A stretch of 18,200 nucleotides of DNA, taken from positions 1 through 18,200 of the forward strand of contig CALFYC010000035.1 in NCBI GenBank assembly GCA_937952895.1. Direction: 5' to 3'. This document shows, one piece after another, positions 1 to 6,960 of the stretch. The notes beneath the pieces are model-generated. The model made no database searches. It was given only the letters and a program-made list of their open reading frames with translations, and was not told where the DNA came from. The first letter of the stretch is position 1. The number at the start of each line of letters is the position of its first letter. This DNA comes from an uncultured Neisseriaceae bacterium (GTDB taxonomy: Bacteria; Pseudomonadota; Gammaproteobacteria; Burkholderiales; UBA11063). The position numbers and the translations under genes were made by a program.

Positions 1-24
1 ATCTTGTACAGTAATAATTTTCAT
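1..24 (-). CDS. Unidentified gene, first 8 codons only (runs off the left edge)
   Basis: An ATG at 24 on the minus strand opens a frame reading MKIITVQD before the window ends. An AGAGGA-type ribosome binding site lies a few bases upstream, in the 10-nt gap after the eno stop codon, so it is probably translated as the next gene of the same operon. In many proteobacteria eno is followed by ftsB, but FtsB starts with a membrane segment and these eight residues do not look like one. The product cannot be identified. Confidence 0.5.
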
Positions 25-34
25 TTTCTATCCT

Positions 35-1321
35 CTATTTTTTTAAATTAGATAGAATACTAAGGCCTGGATAACTGGCATTAGTTCCCATCATTTCTTC
101 GATTCTAATTAACTGGTTATATTTAGCAATCCTATCAGAGCGTGATAATGAACCAGTTTTAATTTGTCCAGTATTTAATGCAACAGCTAAATCGGCAATT
201 ACATAGTTTTCAGTTTCACCAGATCTGTGAGACATGATTGTTGTATAATTAGCATTTTTAGCTATCTCAACTGCTTGAATCGTTTCAGTTAATGTGCCTA
301 TTTGATTAATTTTAACTAATAGTGAATTAGCGATACCTTTACTAATTCCATCGCGAAGAATTTTGCTATTGGTTACAAAAATATCATCCCCAACAAGTTG
401 GATTTTATTACCAAGTTGCTTCGTTAAATAAATCCAGCCACTTCCATCATCTTCACTCATTCCATCTTCAATTGAAATAATCGGATATTTATCCACTAAG
501 TTAGCCAGATAATCCGTAAATTGTTCTGAAGTTAAATGTAAATTTTCTGCAGTTAAATGATATAACCCATCTTTATAAAATTCAGATGCTGCACAATCAA
601 GAGCTAACATAATATCTTGCCCAGCAACATATCCGGCTTTATCAATTGCTTCAAGGATTAATTTTAATGCATCTTCATGAGTGTTTAAATTCGGCGCAAA
701 ACCGCCCTCATCCCCAACTGAAGTGGAGTACCCTTTACTATTACAAATAGATTTTAAGGCATGAAATACTTCAGAGCCGTAACGAAGGGCTTCTTTAAAA
801 CTTGATGCACCAACTGGCATAATCATAAATTCTTGAATATCTAGATTATTATTGGCATGTGCCCCACCATTAATTACGTTCATCATCGGAACTGGCATAT
901 ATTTTTTACCAGTTCCACCAATATATTGATAAAATGGAATTTTAAGATGATTACTCATTGCTTGACTAACTGCAATTGAAACAGCTAATATTGCATTAGC
1001 TCCTAATTTGGCTTTATTCTCAGTTCCATCAAGCTTAATCAATAGATTATCAATTTCAGTTTGATTAGATGCATCTTTATTTAACAAATTATCACGAATT
1101 ACCGTATTAATATTATTAACAGCAGTAAGTGTTCCTTTACCGTTAAAGCGTTTTTTATCATTATCTCTAAGTTCTAAAGCTTCTTTTGAGCCAGTTGATG
1201 CACCTGATGGAACTGAGCTACGACCAAAAGCTCCAGAATCTAGATAAACATCAGCCTCAACAGTTGGTAATCCGCGCGAATCTAAAATTTCACGTGCTTT
1301 TATTTCAATAATTTTGGACAT
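35..1321 (-). CDS. eno: Enolase (phosphopyruvate hydratase)
   Basis: Enolase interconverts 2-phosphoglycerate and phosphoenolpyruvate in glycolysis; it is cytosolic and Mg-dependent. At 428 aa it has the usual bacterial length (E. coli 432). The family hallmarks are all present: SGASTG at 39-44, GGAHANN with His155, VGDEGGFAPN with Glu205, the three Mg ligands Asp242, Glu285 and Asp312, catalytic Lys337 in LVKINQIGT, and MSHRSGET with His365-Arg366-Ser367, plus Lys388. The ATG start has a GAGAAG ribosome binding site. It lies 15 nt after the exporter gene and downstream of pyrG and kdsA, so it is probably the fourth gene of that operon. No terminator is visible after it; the next frame starts 10 nt on. 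Nothing suggests loss of function. Confidence 0.98.
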   Translation of the reverse strand: MSKIIEIKAREILDSRGLPTVEADVYLDSGAFGRSSVPSGASTGSKEALELRDNDKKRFNGKGTLTAVNNINTVIRDNLLNKDASNQTEIDNLLIKLDGTENKAKLGANAILAVSIAVSQAMSNHLKIPFYQYIGGTGKKYMPVPMMNVINGGAHANNNLDIQEFMIMPVGASSFKEALRYGSEVFHALKSICNSKGYSTSVGDEGGFAPNLNTHEDALKLILEAIDKAGYVAGQDIMLALDCAASEFYKDGLYHLTAENLHLTSEQFTDYLANLVDKYPIISIEDGMSEDDGSGWIYLTKQLGNKIQLVGDDIFVTNSKILRDGISKGIANSLLVKINQIGTLTETIQAVEIAKNANYTTIMSHRSGETENYVIADLAVALNTGQIKTGSLSRSDRIAKYNQLIRIEEMMGTNASYPGLSILSNLKK

Positions 1322-1336
1322 TTATTCTTCTCTCAA

Positions 1337-1954
1337 TTAAAACATAATTATTCTAAATGCAATATAAAGTAGAATTAATCCAAAAATTATATGGATTAAT
1401 CTTTGTTTACTATAAAACATTTGTCTAGCACGATAGCTACCAAAAATAAATGATACTAAAGAGAACCAAACAAAAGTAGCAATAGTGCTAATAACGACAA
1501 TGACCGAACCATCTATAAATGGACTTCCATGTTGAACAACATAAGTAGATAAAGCAATAATAAACATAAATGCTTTAGGGTTGGTTAAATTGCACCAAAG
1601 TCCAATTCTAAAATATTCATTTAAACTATGATTAATTTCAAGACTAATTATATTAGGTTCTTCAATAGTAGTCCTATCTAAAATAGATCTAATACCAAGA
1701 TAAGCAAGATAACAAGAGCCGGCAATTTTAAATACCATAAATACGATTTTATTTTGCGCAACTAATCCACCAATACCAAACATACCAACGGCAAAGCAAA
1801 TACAAGTTCCTAAACAAATTCCCAGTGCAGTATAAATACCTGCATGAAATGATTTTGTAAGAGAGTTTCTTAATACCATAAAAAAATCAGGCCCAGGACT
1901 CATCAAGGCTAAAAAATCGATAACGAGAACATAAAAAATAACACTATAGTGCAT
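1337..1954 (-). CDS. LysE/RhtB-family amino-acid exporter
   Basis: A 205-residue, very hydrophobic protein with about six predicted membrane helices. It carries the family signature near the N terminus (LMSPGPDFFMVLRNS, about residues 17-31), followed by a Gly-rich second helix (GICLGTCICFAVGMFGIGGLV) and the conserved NLTNPKAFMF segment (about 122-131). Members of this family export amino acids or similar small metabolites across the inner membrane; the substrate cannot be read from sequence. The first in-frame ATG at 1954 was taken because an in-frame stop lies just upstream. An AAGGA motif sits about 15 nt before it, farther than ideal. The gene is inserted between kdsA (37-nt gap) and eno (15-nt gap), normally neighbours, and is presumably co-transcribed with them. 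Confidence 0.9.
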   Translation of the reverse strand: MHYSVIFYVLVIDFLALMSPGPDFFMVLRNSLTKSFHAGIYTALGICLGTCICFAVGMFGIGGLVAQNKIVFMVFKIAGSCYLAYLGIRSILDRTTIEEPNIISLEINHSLNEYFRIGLWCNLTNPKAFMFIIALSTYVVQHGSPFIDGSVIVVISTIATFVWFSLVSFIFGSYRARQMFYSKQRLIHIIFGLILLYIAFRIIMF

Positions 1955-1991
1955 GATATGTTATTCACAATCCTTTCTTAAAGTAATAAAT

Positions 1992-2819
1992 TTAGAGTTT
2001 TTTTACTAATTTATCGATTGCAACTAATTCAGACAATAAGTCTTCAATTTGTGACATAGGTAATGAATTAGGCCCATCAGACTTTGCCAATTTTGGGTTG
2101 GGATGGGTTTCCATAAAAATTCCACTAATTCCAACAGCAGTTCCAGCACGAGCAAGCATTGGGATAAATTCACTTTGACCACCAGTGGAAGAACCCATGC
2201 CACCAGGTAATTGTAAGGAATGTGTAACATCGAATACTACCGGACAGTTTGTTTCACGCATTACAACTAAACTTCGCATATCTGAAACTAGATTATTATA
2301 GCCAAAACTAGAACCGCGTTCACAGACCATAATTAAACCATGATTTTCTACGGATAAAGCTTTATCTGTTACATTTTTCATATCCCATGGTGATAAGAAT
2401 TGGCCTTTTTTAATATTAACAACCGCACCACTTTCAACTACTGTTTTAATAAAATCTGTTTGGCGACATAAAAAAGCTGGAGTTTGCAAAATATCAGCTA
2501 CTTCAACCACCTGGTCTATTTCATTAACTGCATGAACATCCGTTAGTATAGGTAACTTTAACTGGTGTTTCACTTCAGATAAAATTCTTAATCCTTCATC
2601 AATTCCAAGGCCACGAAATGACTTATCTGAACTACGATTAGCTTTATCATAGCTTGATTTATAGATAAAATTAATTCCAAGCTTTTGAGTAACTTCTTTT
2701 AAATACCCAGCGGTATCAATAGCAAGGGCTTGTGATTCAACTACACATGGTCCTGCAATCAAAAAAAGCGGTTGATTTAAACCAATTTTAAAATCAAGTA
2801 ATTTCCAATTATTAATCAC
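1992..2819 (-). CDS. kdsA: 3-deoxy-8-phosphooctulonate synthase (KDO-8-phosphate synthase), metal-dependent type
   Basis: Condenses phosphoenolpyruvate with arabinose-5-phosphate to KDO-8-phosphate, the precursor of the inner core sugar of lipopolysaccharide. The best start is GTG at 2819: GGAG at 2827-2830 gives a well-spaced ribosome binding site, and the protein (275 aa) then begins right at the family's N terminus. Starting at the more distant ATG at 2861 would add 14 unrelated residues inside pyrG. From the GTG start, motifs are IAGPCVVES (21-29), KSSYDKANRSS (54-64), CERGSSFGY, FDVTH and SDGPNSLP. Cys25, His200, Glu237 and Asp248 align with the metal ligands of the metallo-enzyme (Aquifex Cys11, His185, Glu222, Asp233); E. 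coli-type enzymes have Asn at the first position. The start overlaps the pyrG stop by 8 nt, indicating translational coupling. Confidence 0.96.
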   Translation of the reverse strand: MINNWKLLDFKIGLNQPLFLIAGPCVVESQALAIDTAGYLKEVTQKLGINFIYKSSYDKANRSSDKSFRGLGIDEGLRILSEVKHQLKLPILTDVHAVNEIDQVVEVADILQTPAFLCRQTDFIKTVVESGAVVNIKKGQFLSPWDMKNVTDKALSVENHGLIMVCERGSSFGYNNLVSDMRSLVVMRETNCPVVFDVTHSLQLPGGMGSSTGGQSEFIPMLARAGTAVGISGIFMETHPNPKLAKSDGPNSLPMSQIEDLLSELVAIDKLVKKL

Positions 2820-4464
2820 GGTTATTCTCCAAATGATTTTTATTATAAGTAATGGCAGCATTTACAAACGAAATAAATAATGGATGCCCATTTTGTGGAT
2901 TAGATGTAAATTCAGGATGAAATTGACAACCAATAAACCATGGATGATCGGTTAATTCAATCATTTCAACTAATTGTTCTTCACCTGTAGATAAACCACT
3001 TATAATTAAACCATTATTTGTTAAATCTGGCACTAAGAAATTATTTACTTCATAGCGATGACGATGACGTTCAAAAATAAATTCACTATTATAAATAGTT
3101 TGGGCTTTGGTGCCATTAATTAATTTGCATCTTTGTGCACCTAAACGCATAGTCCCACCCAGGTCTGTATACTTGTCTCGAGTTTTTAAATTTCCATCAT
3201 TATCCCGCCATTGAGATATCATAGCTACAACTGGATTTGGGGTTGTTTCATCAAATTCAGTAGAGTTAGCCTGATCCAATTTGGCTACATTTCTAGCAAA
3301 TTCAATAACAGCAATTTGCATACCTAGACAAATACCTAAATATGGAATTTTATTTTCGCGGGCATATTTTACTGCCTGAATCTTACCTTCAACACCCCGT
3401 TTACCAAAACCCCCAGGTACTAATATAGCATCAGCATCATGTAATTGGGTAAAATCATTGTGTTCAAGTGCTTCAGAATCTACATAATGAATTTTTACTT
3501 GGGTTTTAGTATGAATTCCAGCATGAACTAGTGATTCATTAAGTGACTTATATGATTCCGTTAACTCTACATATTTACCAACAAAGGCAATGTTAATTTT
3601 ATTTACTGGATGCTCTAAATTATGAACTATATTGTCCCAAATTTCTAAACTAGCTGGTTTTAGATTTAATTCAAAATGCTTACAAATAATGGCATCAATA
3701 TTTTGGTTGTGCAGCATACGTGGAATTTTGTAAATGCTAGTTGCATCATAGCAGGCAATCACAGCTTGTTCTTCTACATTGCAAAATAATGCAATTTTTT
3801 GTTTTTCTGAAAGTGGTAACTCACGATCCATCCGACACAATAAAATGTCAGGTTGAATACCAATTTCACGTAATTCTTTTACTGAATGTTGAGTGGGTTT
3901 GGTTTTAATTTCACCAGCAGAGGGCAAATATGGCACTAAAGTTAAATGAATAAAGCAAGTATTTACCCTCCCTAATTCTTGTCGTAATTGGCGAATTGCT
4001 TCTAGAAAAGGCAATGATTCAATATCCCCAACCGTTCCACCAATTTCAACTAAAGCTACTTCGCAGTTTTCTGCACCAAATTTGATTTTACTTTTAATTT
4101 CATCGGTAATATGGGGAATAACTTGTACAGTCTTACCAAGATAATCGCCTTTACGTTCTTTTTTAATAACTGTTTCATAAACCTGGCCAGATGTGAAATT
4201 ATTTCTTTTTTGCATCTTATTTGAAATAAAACGTTCATAGTGGCCAAGATCCAGATCAGTTTCTGCGCCATCTTCAGTTACAAATACTTCGCCGTGTTGA
4301 AATGGGCTCATGGTTCCTGGATCAACATTGATATATGGATCTAACTTAATAATTGATACGGATAAACCACGCAATTCCAGAAGAGATGCAATTGATGCGG
4401 CAGCAACGCCTTTTCCAAGTGACGAAACTACACCGCCAGTGATAAAAATATACTTATTGGCCAT
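2812..4464 (-). CDS. pyrG: CTP synthase (glutamine-hydrolysing)
   Basis: Makes CTP from UTP, ATP and glutamine, the last step of de novo cytidine nucleotide synthesis. 550 aa, close to E. coli (545). The N-terminal synthetase domain (about 1-266) has the P-loop GGVVSSLGKGVAAAS (10-24), FVTEDGAETDLDLGHYERF, and VEIGGTVGDIESLPF (139-153). The C-terminal class I glutamine amidotransferase domain (about 290-540) has the nucleophile Cys379 in GICLGMQ and the His516/Glu518 pair in FHPEF, so the triad is intact. The ATG start follows AAGGGTG. A TATAAT box about 170 nt upstream suggests its own promoter, although the oxidoreductase gene upstream is on the same strand. It is the first gene of the pyrG-kdsA-exporter-eno block. 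KDO activation consumes CTP, which fits the neighbourhood. Confidence 0.98.
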   Translation of the reverse strand: MANKYIFITGGVVSSLGKGVAAASIASLLELRGLSVSIIKLDPYINVDPGTMSPFQHGEVFVTEDGAETDLDLGHYERFISNKMQKRNNFTSGQVYETVIKKERKGDYLGKTVQVIPHITDEIKSKIKFGAENCEVALVEIGGTVGDIESLPFLEAIRQLRQELGRVNTCFIHLTLVPYLPSAGEIKTKPTQHSVKELREIGIQPDILLCRMDRELPLSEKQKIALFCNVEEQAVIACYDATSIYKIPRMLHNQNIDAIICKHFELNLKPASLEIWDNIVHNLEHPVNKINIAFVGKYVELTESYKSLNESLVHAGIHTKTQVKIHYVDSEALEHNDFTQLHDADAILVPGGFGKRGVEGKIQAVKYARENKIPYLGICLGMQIAVIEFARNVAKLDQANSTEFDETTPNPVVAMISQWRDNDGNLKTRDKYTDLGGTMRLGAQRCKLINGTKAQTIYNSEFIFERHRHRYEVNNFLVPDLTNNGLIISGLSTGEEQLVEMIELTDHPWFIGCQFHPEFTSNPQNGHPLFISFVNAAITYNKNHLENNRD

Positions 4465-4492
4465 ATCAATTTACACCCTTTTTATTTAATAA

Positions 4493-4600
4493 CTAGTTAG
4501 GCATGTTCAACATACTACCAGCATTTAAAATTTTGCATAACTGACGATGCCACCTTAATAAGTGGTCAATCCTAGTTTCAGTAGCTAAAATTTTTGCCAT
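4493..4600 (-). CDS. Possible 35-residue leader peptide or small protein upstream of pyrG
   Basis: An ATG at 4600 opens a 35-codon frame ending at TAG 4493-4495, beginning MAKILATETRIDHLLRWHRQ. An AGGA motif 7 nt before the ATG (plus-strand 4608-4611) would serve as ribosome binding site. It sits inside the probable pyrG transcript, downstream of the TATAAT at 4635-4640 and 28 nt before the pyrG start. The composition (Trp, His, Arg, Cys, a short amphipathic run) is more protein-like than most random frames in such AT-rich DNA, but I recognise no family. It could be a leader peptide tuning pyrG, an independent small protein, or chance. Confidence 0.35.
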   Translation of the reverse strand: MAKILATETRIDHLLRWHRQLCKILNAGSMLNMPN

Positions 4601-4634
4601 TATAATTCCTAAATAGGCTCTAAACACGATCGAT

Positions 4635-4640
4635 ATTATA
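4635..4640 (-). promoter_or_regulatory. Probable -10 box of the pyrG promoter
   Basis: The minus strand reads TATAAT here, a perfect consensus, about 170 nt upstream of pyrG. No good -35 hexamer stands at 16-18 nt, so strength is uncertain. If used, it gives a leader of about 160 nt carrying the small frame at 4493-4600. The rest of the 4465-4773 gap shows no terminator for the oxidoreductase gene, so read-through is possible. Confidence 0.45.
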
Positions 4641-4773
4641 TCATATAGCTACTATTTTTCGGTGTACTTAAAATAAGGTTTAAATGAAATTAGAGAAAGA
4701 AATTTTGGCGTATGTGGTAGTTGATATTAGCCAATTTGAGTCATCTATTTTAAATAACCTAATTTATAATATA

Positions 4774-5763
4774 TTAAATGCTCAATACTACCTTACCTTT
4801 TGCTTTACCAGATTCTAAAAATTTATGTGCAGCAGATGCCTGCTCCAAAGTGAAATGGTGAGGATCTATTAGAGGTTTTAGTTTTCCACTATCTACAATT
4901 TGGGCAATTTTTTCAAGAATTTGACCATGATGTTCACGATGGCAATTTTTAAGCATTGGTAATAACATTAATTCACAATGCAGAGTAAGGCCTTTGGTAT
5001 GCATGAGAGTTAAGTCATGTGTTGATCTTGCTGCAATTGTAACGATGACTCCATTATCTTTGGCTGCTATAAATGATTTATCTAAATTATCCCCTCCAAC
5101 TGTATCAAAAATCATTTCAAAACCTTCATTATTAGTAATTCTAGCTATATATTCTTCAACCTTTTCTTCACTAATATTAATGATTTCATCAGCACCAAAT
5201 GATTTTGCTAATTTAAAATCTTCATGCTTTCTGACTGTTGCATAAACTTTAGCTTTACACCATTTTGCAAGTTGGGTTGCTATATGTCCAACCCCACCCA
5301 CTGCACCATGAATTAAAATACTATTCCCTTTTCCAAGTTTAATTCTGTCAAATAATGCTTCCCAAGCTGTAATACTTACTAAAGGTAATGCTGCTGCTTC
5401 TAACATTGATAAAGATTTTGGTTTTTCAGCAATTAATTTAGCATCTACTAACATGAATTCAGCTAAAGCTCCACCTAAGCCATGTAACCCTCCAGCGCAC
5501 CCATAGACTTCATCGCCTACTTTAAATTGAGTTACATCTTCACTAATTTTCTCTATGGTTCCGGCAAAATCACCATGTAAAATTGCTGGGAATTTAGGAG
5601 CTATATTAGGCACAGATCCACTACGAATTTTACAATCAATTTGGTTTATACTTGTAGCATGAACTTTGACTAATATGTGACCAGATTTTATTGTAGGAGT
5701 GGGAATTTCTGTCAATTTAAAAACTGAATGGTCACCAAATGAATTAATAACTTGTGCTTTCAT
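4774..5763 (-). CDS. Zinc-independent MDR-family oxidoreductase (NADPH:quinone reductase-like)
   Basis: A 329-residue medium-chain dehydrogenase/reductase. The N-terminal GroES-like domain (about 1-120) has the KVHATSINQIDCKIRSG stretch and GDFAGTI. The central Rossmann domain has the NAD(P)-binding motif HGAVGGVGHIATQLAKW at about 152-168, followed by VYATVRK, typical of the quinone oxidoreductase/zeta-crystallin branch. Zinc ligands of true alcohol dehydrogenases are not seen, so it probably reduces a quinone or an enone with NAD(P)H and no metal. The C terminus (SGKAKGKVVLSI) is the normal family ending. The substrate cannot be assigned. It starts at the only reasonable ATG, with a weak ribosome binding site and an extended -10 box upstream. 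It lies ahead of pyrG on the same strand, separated by about 310 nt. Confidence 0.9.
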   Translation of the reverse strand: MKAQVINSFGDHSVFKLTEIPTPTIKSGHILVKVHATSINQIDCKIRSGSVPNIAPKFPAILHGDFAGTIEKISEDVTQFKVGDEVYGCAGGLHGLGGALAEFMLVDAKLIAEKPKSLSMLEAAALPLVSITAWEALFDRIKLGKGNSILIHGAVGGVGHIATQLAKWCKAKVYATVRKHEDFKLAKSFGADEIINISEEKVEEYIARITNNEGFEMIFDTVGGDNLDKSFIAAKDNGVIVTIAARSTHDLTLMHTKGLTLHCELMLLPMLKNCHREHHGQILEKIAQIVDSGKLKPLIDPHHFTLEQASAAHKFLESGKAKGKVVLSI

Positions 5764-5796
5764 AAGAGTTTTACTTTAAAATTTAATAATAGTTAG

Positions 5797-5802
5797 ATTT
5801 TA
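5797..5802 (-). promoter_or_regulatory. Extended -10 box for the oxidoreductase gene
   Basis: The minus strand reads TGCTAAAAT, an extended -10 (TGn plus TAAAAT), 34 nt upstream of the ATG at 5763. A -35 match is weak, as expected for extended -10 promoters. This is an inference from consensus only. Confidence 0.4.
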
Positions 5803-5866
5803 GCACAGAGAAAAGAGGAATTCTTTATATATTTTAAATTTAATCATAATTAACAAAATTTTGTAA

Positions 5867-5880
5867 CCTAAATATTTAGG
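5867..5880. promoter_or_regulatory. 14-bp perfect palindrome in the divergent intergenic region
   Basis: CCTAAATATTTAGG is a perfect palindrome between the divergent oxidoreductase and secreted-protein genes, about 65 bp upstream of the oxidoreductase -10 and about 110 bp upstream of the plus-strand start. It could be an operator for a dimeric regulator. AT-rich DNA makes part of the match cheap, but the CCTA/TAGG ends are not. No regulator gene is adjacent. Confidence 0.3.
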
Positions 5881-5988
5881 CACAATTATTTGGTGGCTTT
5901 TCTAGTTTGTTTGATCTAGAATCACGTCCATAATCATAGGTTGTTATAGATTTTTTATAAAGATCAATTAATTAAAGGATTATTTAAT

Positions 5989-6423
5989 ATGAAAAAAAAT
6001 ATTTTTGCTCAAGGTTTATTTTTATTAACTACATTAGGTATTCCTTTTCAATCTTATGCTGATTGTCATGCAAATATCTATAATGATTCAGATCAAGAAT
6101 GGAAAATCCAATTTAATCCATCAGATAACAGTAATGTTTATTTTTTTCATATTGATCCATCATTATGTGAAAATCATGATCCTTCCAGTGGTTCATGTAC
6201 TATTCCAGCAAACTCAAAAATTGATATTCATTACTATACGCGTTATGGTGATCATGCTTCTGGAAAAGTTTCCATAACTAGCCTAGATAATAGTATAGTG
6301 CAAAGTATGAGTTATGCTGGCGAAGATGCCGCTGGAGTATGCCCAAGCTTTGATACTGATAATATCAAAAATGTTATAGTTAACGAGCCTAATCCAGGGG
6401 ACTTTAGAATTACCCCAAATTAA
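5989..6423 (+). CDS. Small secreted four-cysteine protein (paralogue A)
   Basis: 144 residues with a clear Sec signal peptide: Lys at positions 2-3, hydrophobic core about 5-20, and cleavage expected after QSYA at residue 24. The mature protein of about 120 residues starts DCHANIYNDSD and has cysteines at 26, 60, 70 and 118, all conserved in the paralogue at 6961-7398. Two disulfides are therefore likely in the periplasm or outside the cell. Shared blocks are CHANIYN-SD, FFHI-PS-C, DIHY and CPSFD. The family is not one I recognise, and no catalytic motif is visible. The pattern suggests a small beta-rich domain, but that is a guess. The ATG is preceded by AAAGGA at good distance. It is monocistronic, with a hairpin 80-100 nt downstream. 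Confidence 0.85.
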   Translation: MKKNIFAQGLFLLTTLGIPFQSYADCHANIYNDSDQEWKIQFNPSDNSNVYFFHIDPSLCENHDPSSGSCTIPANSKIDIHYYTRYGDHASGKVSITSLDNSIVQSMSYAGEDAAGVCPSFDTDNIKNVIVNEPNPGDFRITPN

Positions 6424-6501
6424 TTTTCAATTATTAGTTGAAGATGTATGTTTTAGTCTGTGAAACCATTATTCTGTAAGGTGATTAACTAAATAATGTG
6501 G

Positions 6502-6524
6502 CCCCATTTACCGATGAAATGGGG
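6502..6524 (+). terminator. Hairpin, possible terminator after paralogue A
   Basis: CCCCATTT and AAATGGGG form a perfect 8-bp stem with a 7-nt loop, followed by TATTATTTAAATTT, which is only partly T-rich. It stands about 80 nt after the stop of the secreted protein gene. On the minus strand it also follows the end of the gene remnant at 6527, so it might act in either direction. Confidence 0.5.
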
Positions 6525-6526
6525 TA

Positions 6527-6685
6527 TTATTTAAATTTAGGATAATGTCGGCTTAAGTATTGATTTATAACCTCGTTAGGGATTAAATAATTATAAGCCA
6601 CATTATCTGCATCACAATTACGATCTGGCTCTCTATAAATGATTACACGATGTTCTCTAGCTATATTACTAATACCTAATACTTA
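6527..6685 (-). pseudogene. C-terminal remnant of a decayed gene
   Basis: The minus strand holds an uninterrupted 52-codon stretch ending in TAA at 6527-6529. It reads VLGISNIA, then REHRVIIYREPDRNCDADNV, and ends YLSRHYPKFK. It looks like real protein (balanced composition, no low complexity) but has no start codon or ribosome binding site. An in-frame stop lies just upstream. Sequence to about 6710 in the next frame (FKILSSV) could be its continuation after a frameshift. The 69-bp element at 6719 lies just upstream. I do not recognise the parent protein. An inverted repeat inside it (6541-6555 with 6594-6607) is an alternative explanation for part of the conservation. Confidence 0.4.
6541..6607. 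repeat. Long imperfect inverted repeat
   Basis: GATAATGT-c-GGCTTA at 6541-6555 pairs with TAAGCC-ACATTATC at 6594-6607: 14 base pairs with one bulged base and a 38-nt loop. A third related word, AATAATGTGGC, lies at 6492-6502. It overlaps the gene remnant and its role is unknown. Confidence 0.45.
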
Positions 6686-6718
6686 CTGAACTCAAGATTT
6701 TAAATTGACATATTGATA

Positions 6719-6787
6719 GGCGGTGTCTCAAATTGAAAAATTTATACTTGATTATCAAGGGGTTATCATTAAAACTGAGACACTGCC
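6719..6787. mobile_element. 69-bp miniature inverted-repeat element, copy 1
   Basis: The element begins GGCGGTGTCTCA and ends TGAGACACTGCC, terminal inverted repeats matching at 11 of 12 positions. It is flanked on both sides by a perfect 8-bp direct repeat, TATTGATA (6711-6718 and 6788-6795), as expected of a target-site duplication. A second copy of identical length lies at 13883-13951, with 12 differences by my alignment. It is too short to code for a transposase, so it must be moved in trans, like a MITE. Its right edge lies 15 bp upstream of the -35 box serving the next gene. Confidence 0.85.
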
Positions 6788-6802
6788 TATTGATATATTT
6801 GG

Positions 6803-6831
6803 TTGATTTTTTTACTAGTCTAGTATATAAT
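6803..6831 (+). promoter_or_regulatory. Promoter of secreted-protein paralogue B
   Basis: TTGATT (6803-6808), a 17-nt spacer and TATAAT (6826-6831) make a near-consensus sigma-70 promoter. Transcription would start near 6838 and leave a leader of about 120 nt before the GTG start at 6961. No structure or reading frame stands out in the leader. Confidence 0.65.
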
Positions 6832-6960
6832 GACATTTGTATAAAAAACCTTATATGTGCAAAATGCGTTTTTAAATAATTGCTAATTAAGGATTAAGAT
6901 ATAAAATTGCAATAAATCTCTAATTGTAACTATTTATAAATCAATTTTAGGATATGTTAA

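Noticed and set aside
2820..2861. ATG 2861 as the kdsA start
   Set aside because: It would place 14 hydrophobic, non-family residues inside pyrG and lacks the GGAG site that precedes the GTG at 2819.
4684..4818. 44-codon plus-strand frame starting MKLEKEILAY
   Set aside because: It runs antisense into the end of the oxidoreductase gene and has AT-rich composition typical of chance frames. The AAGG upstream is not enough support.
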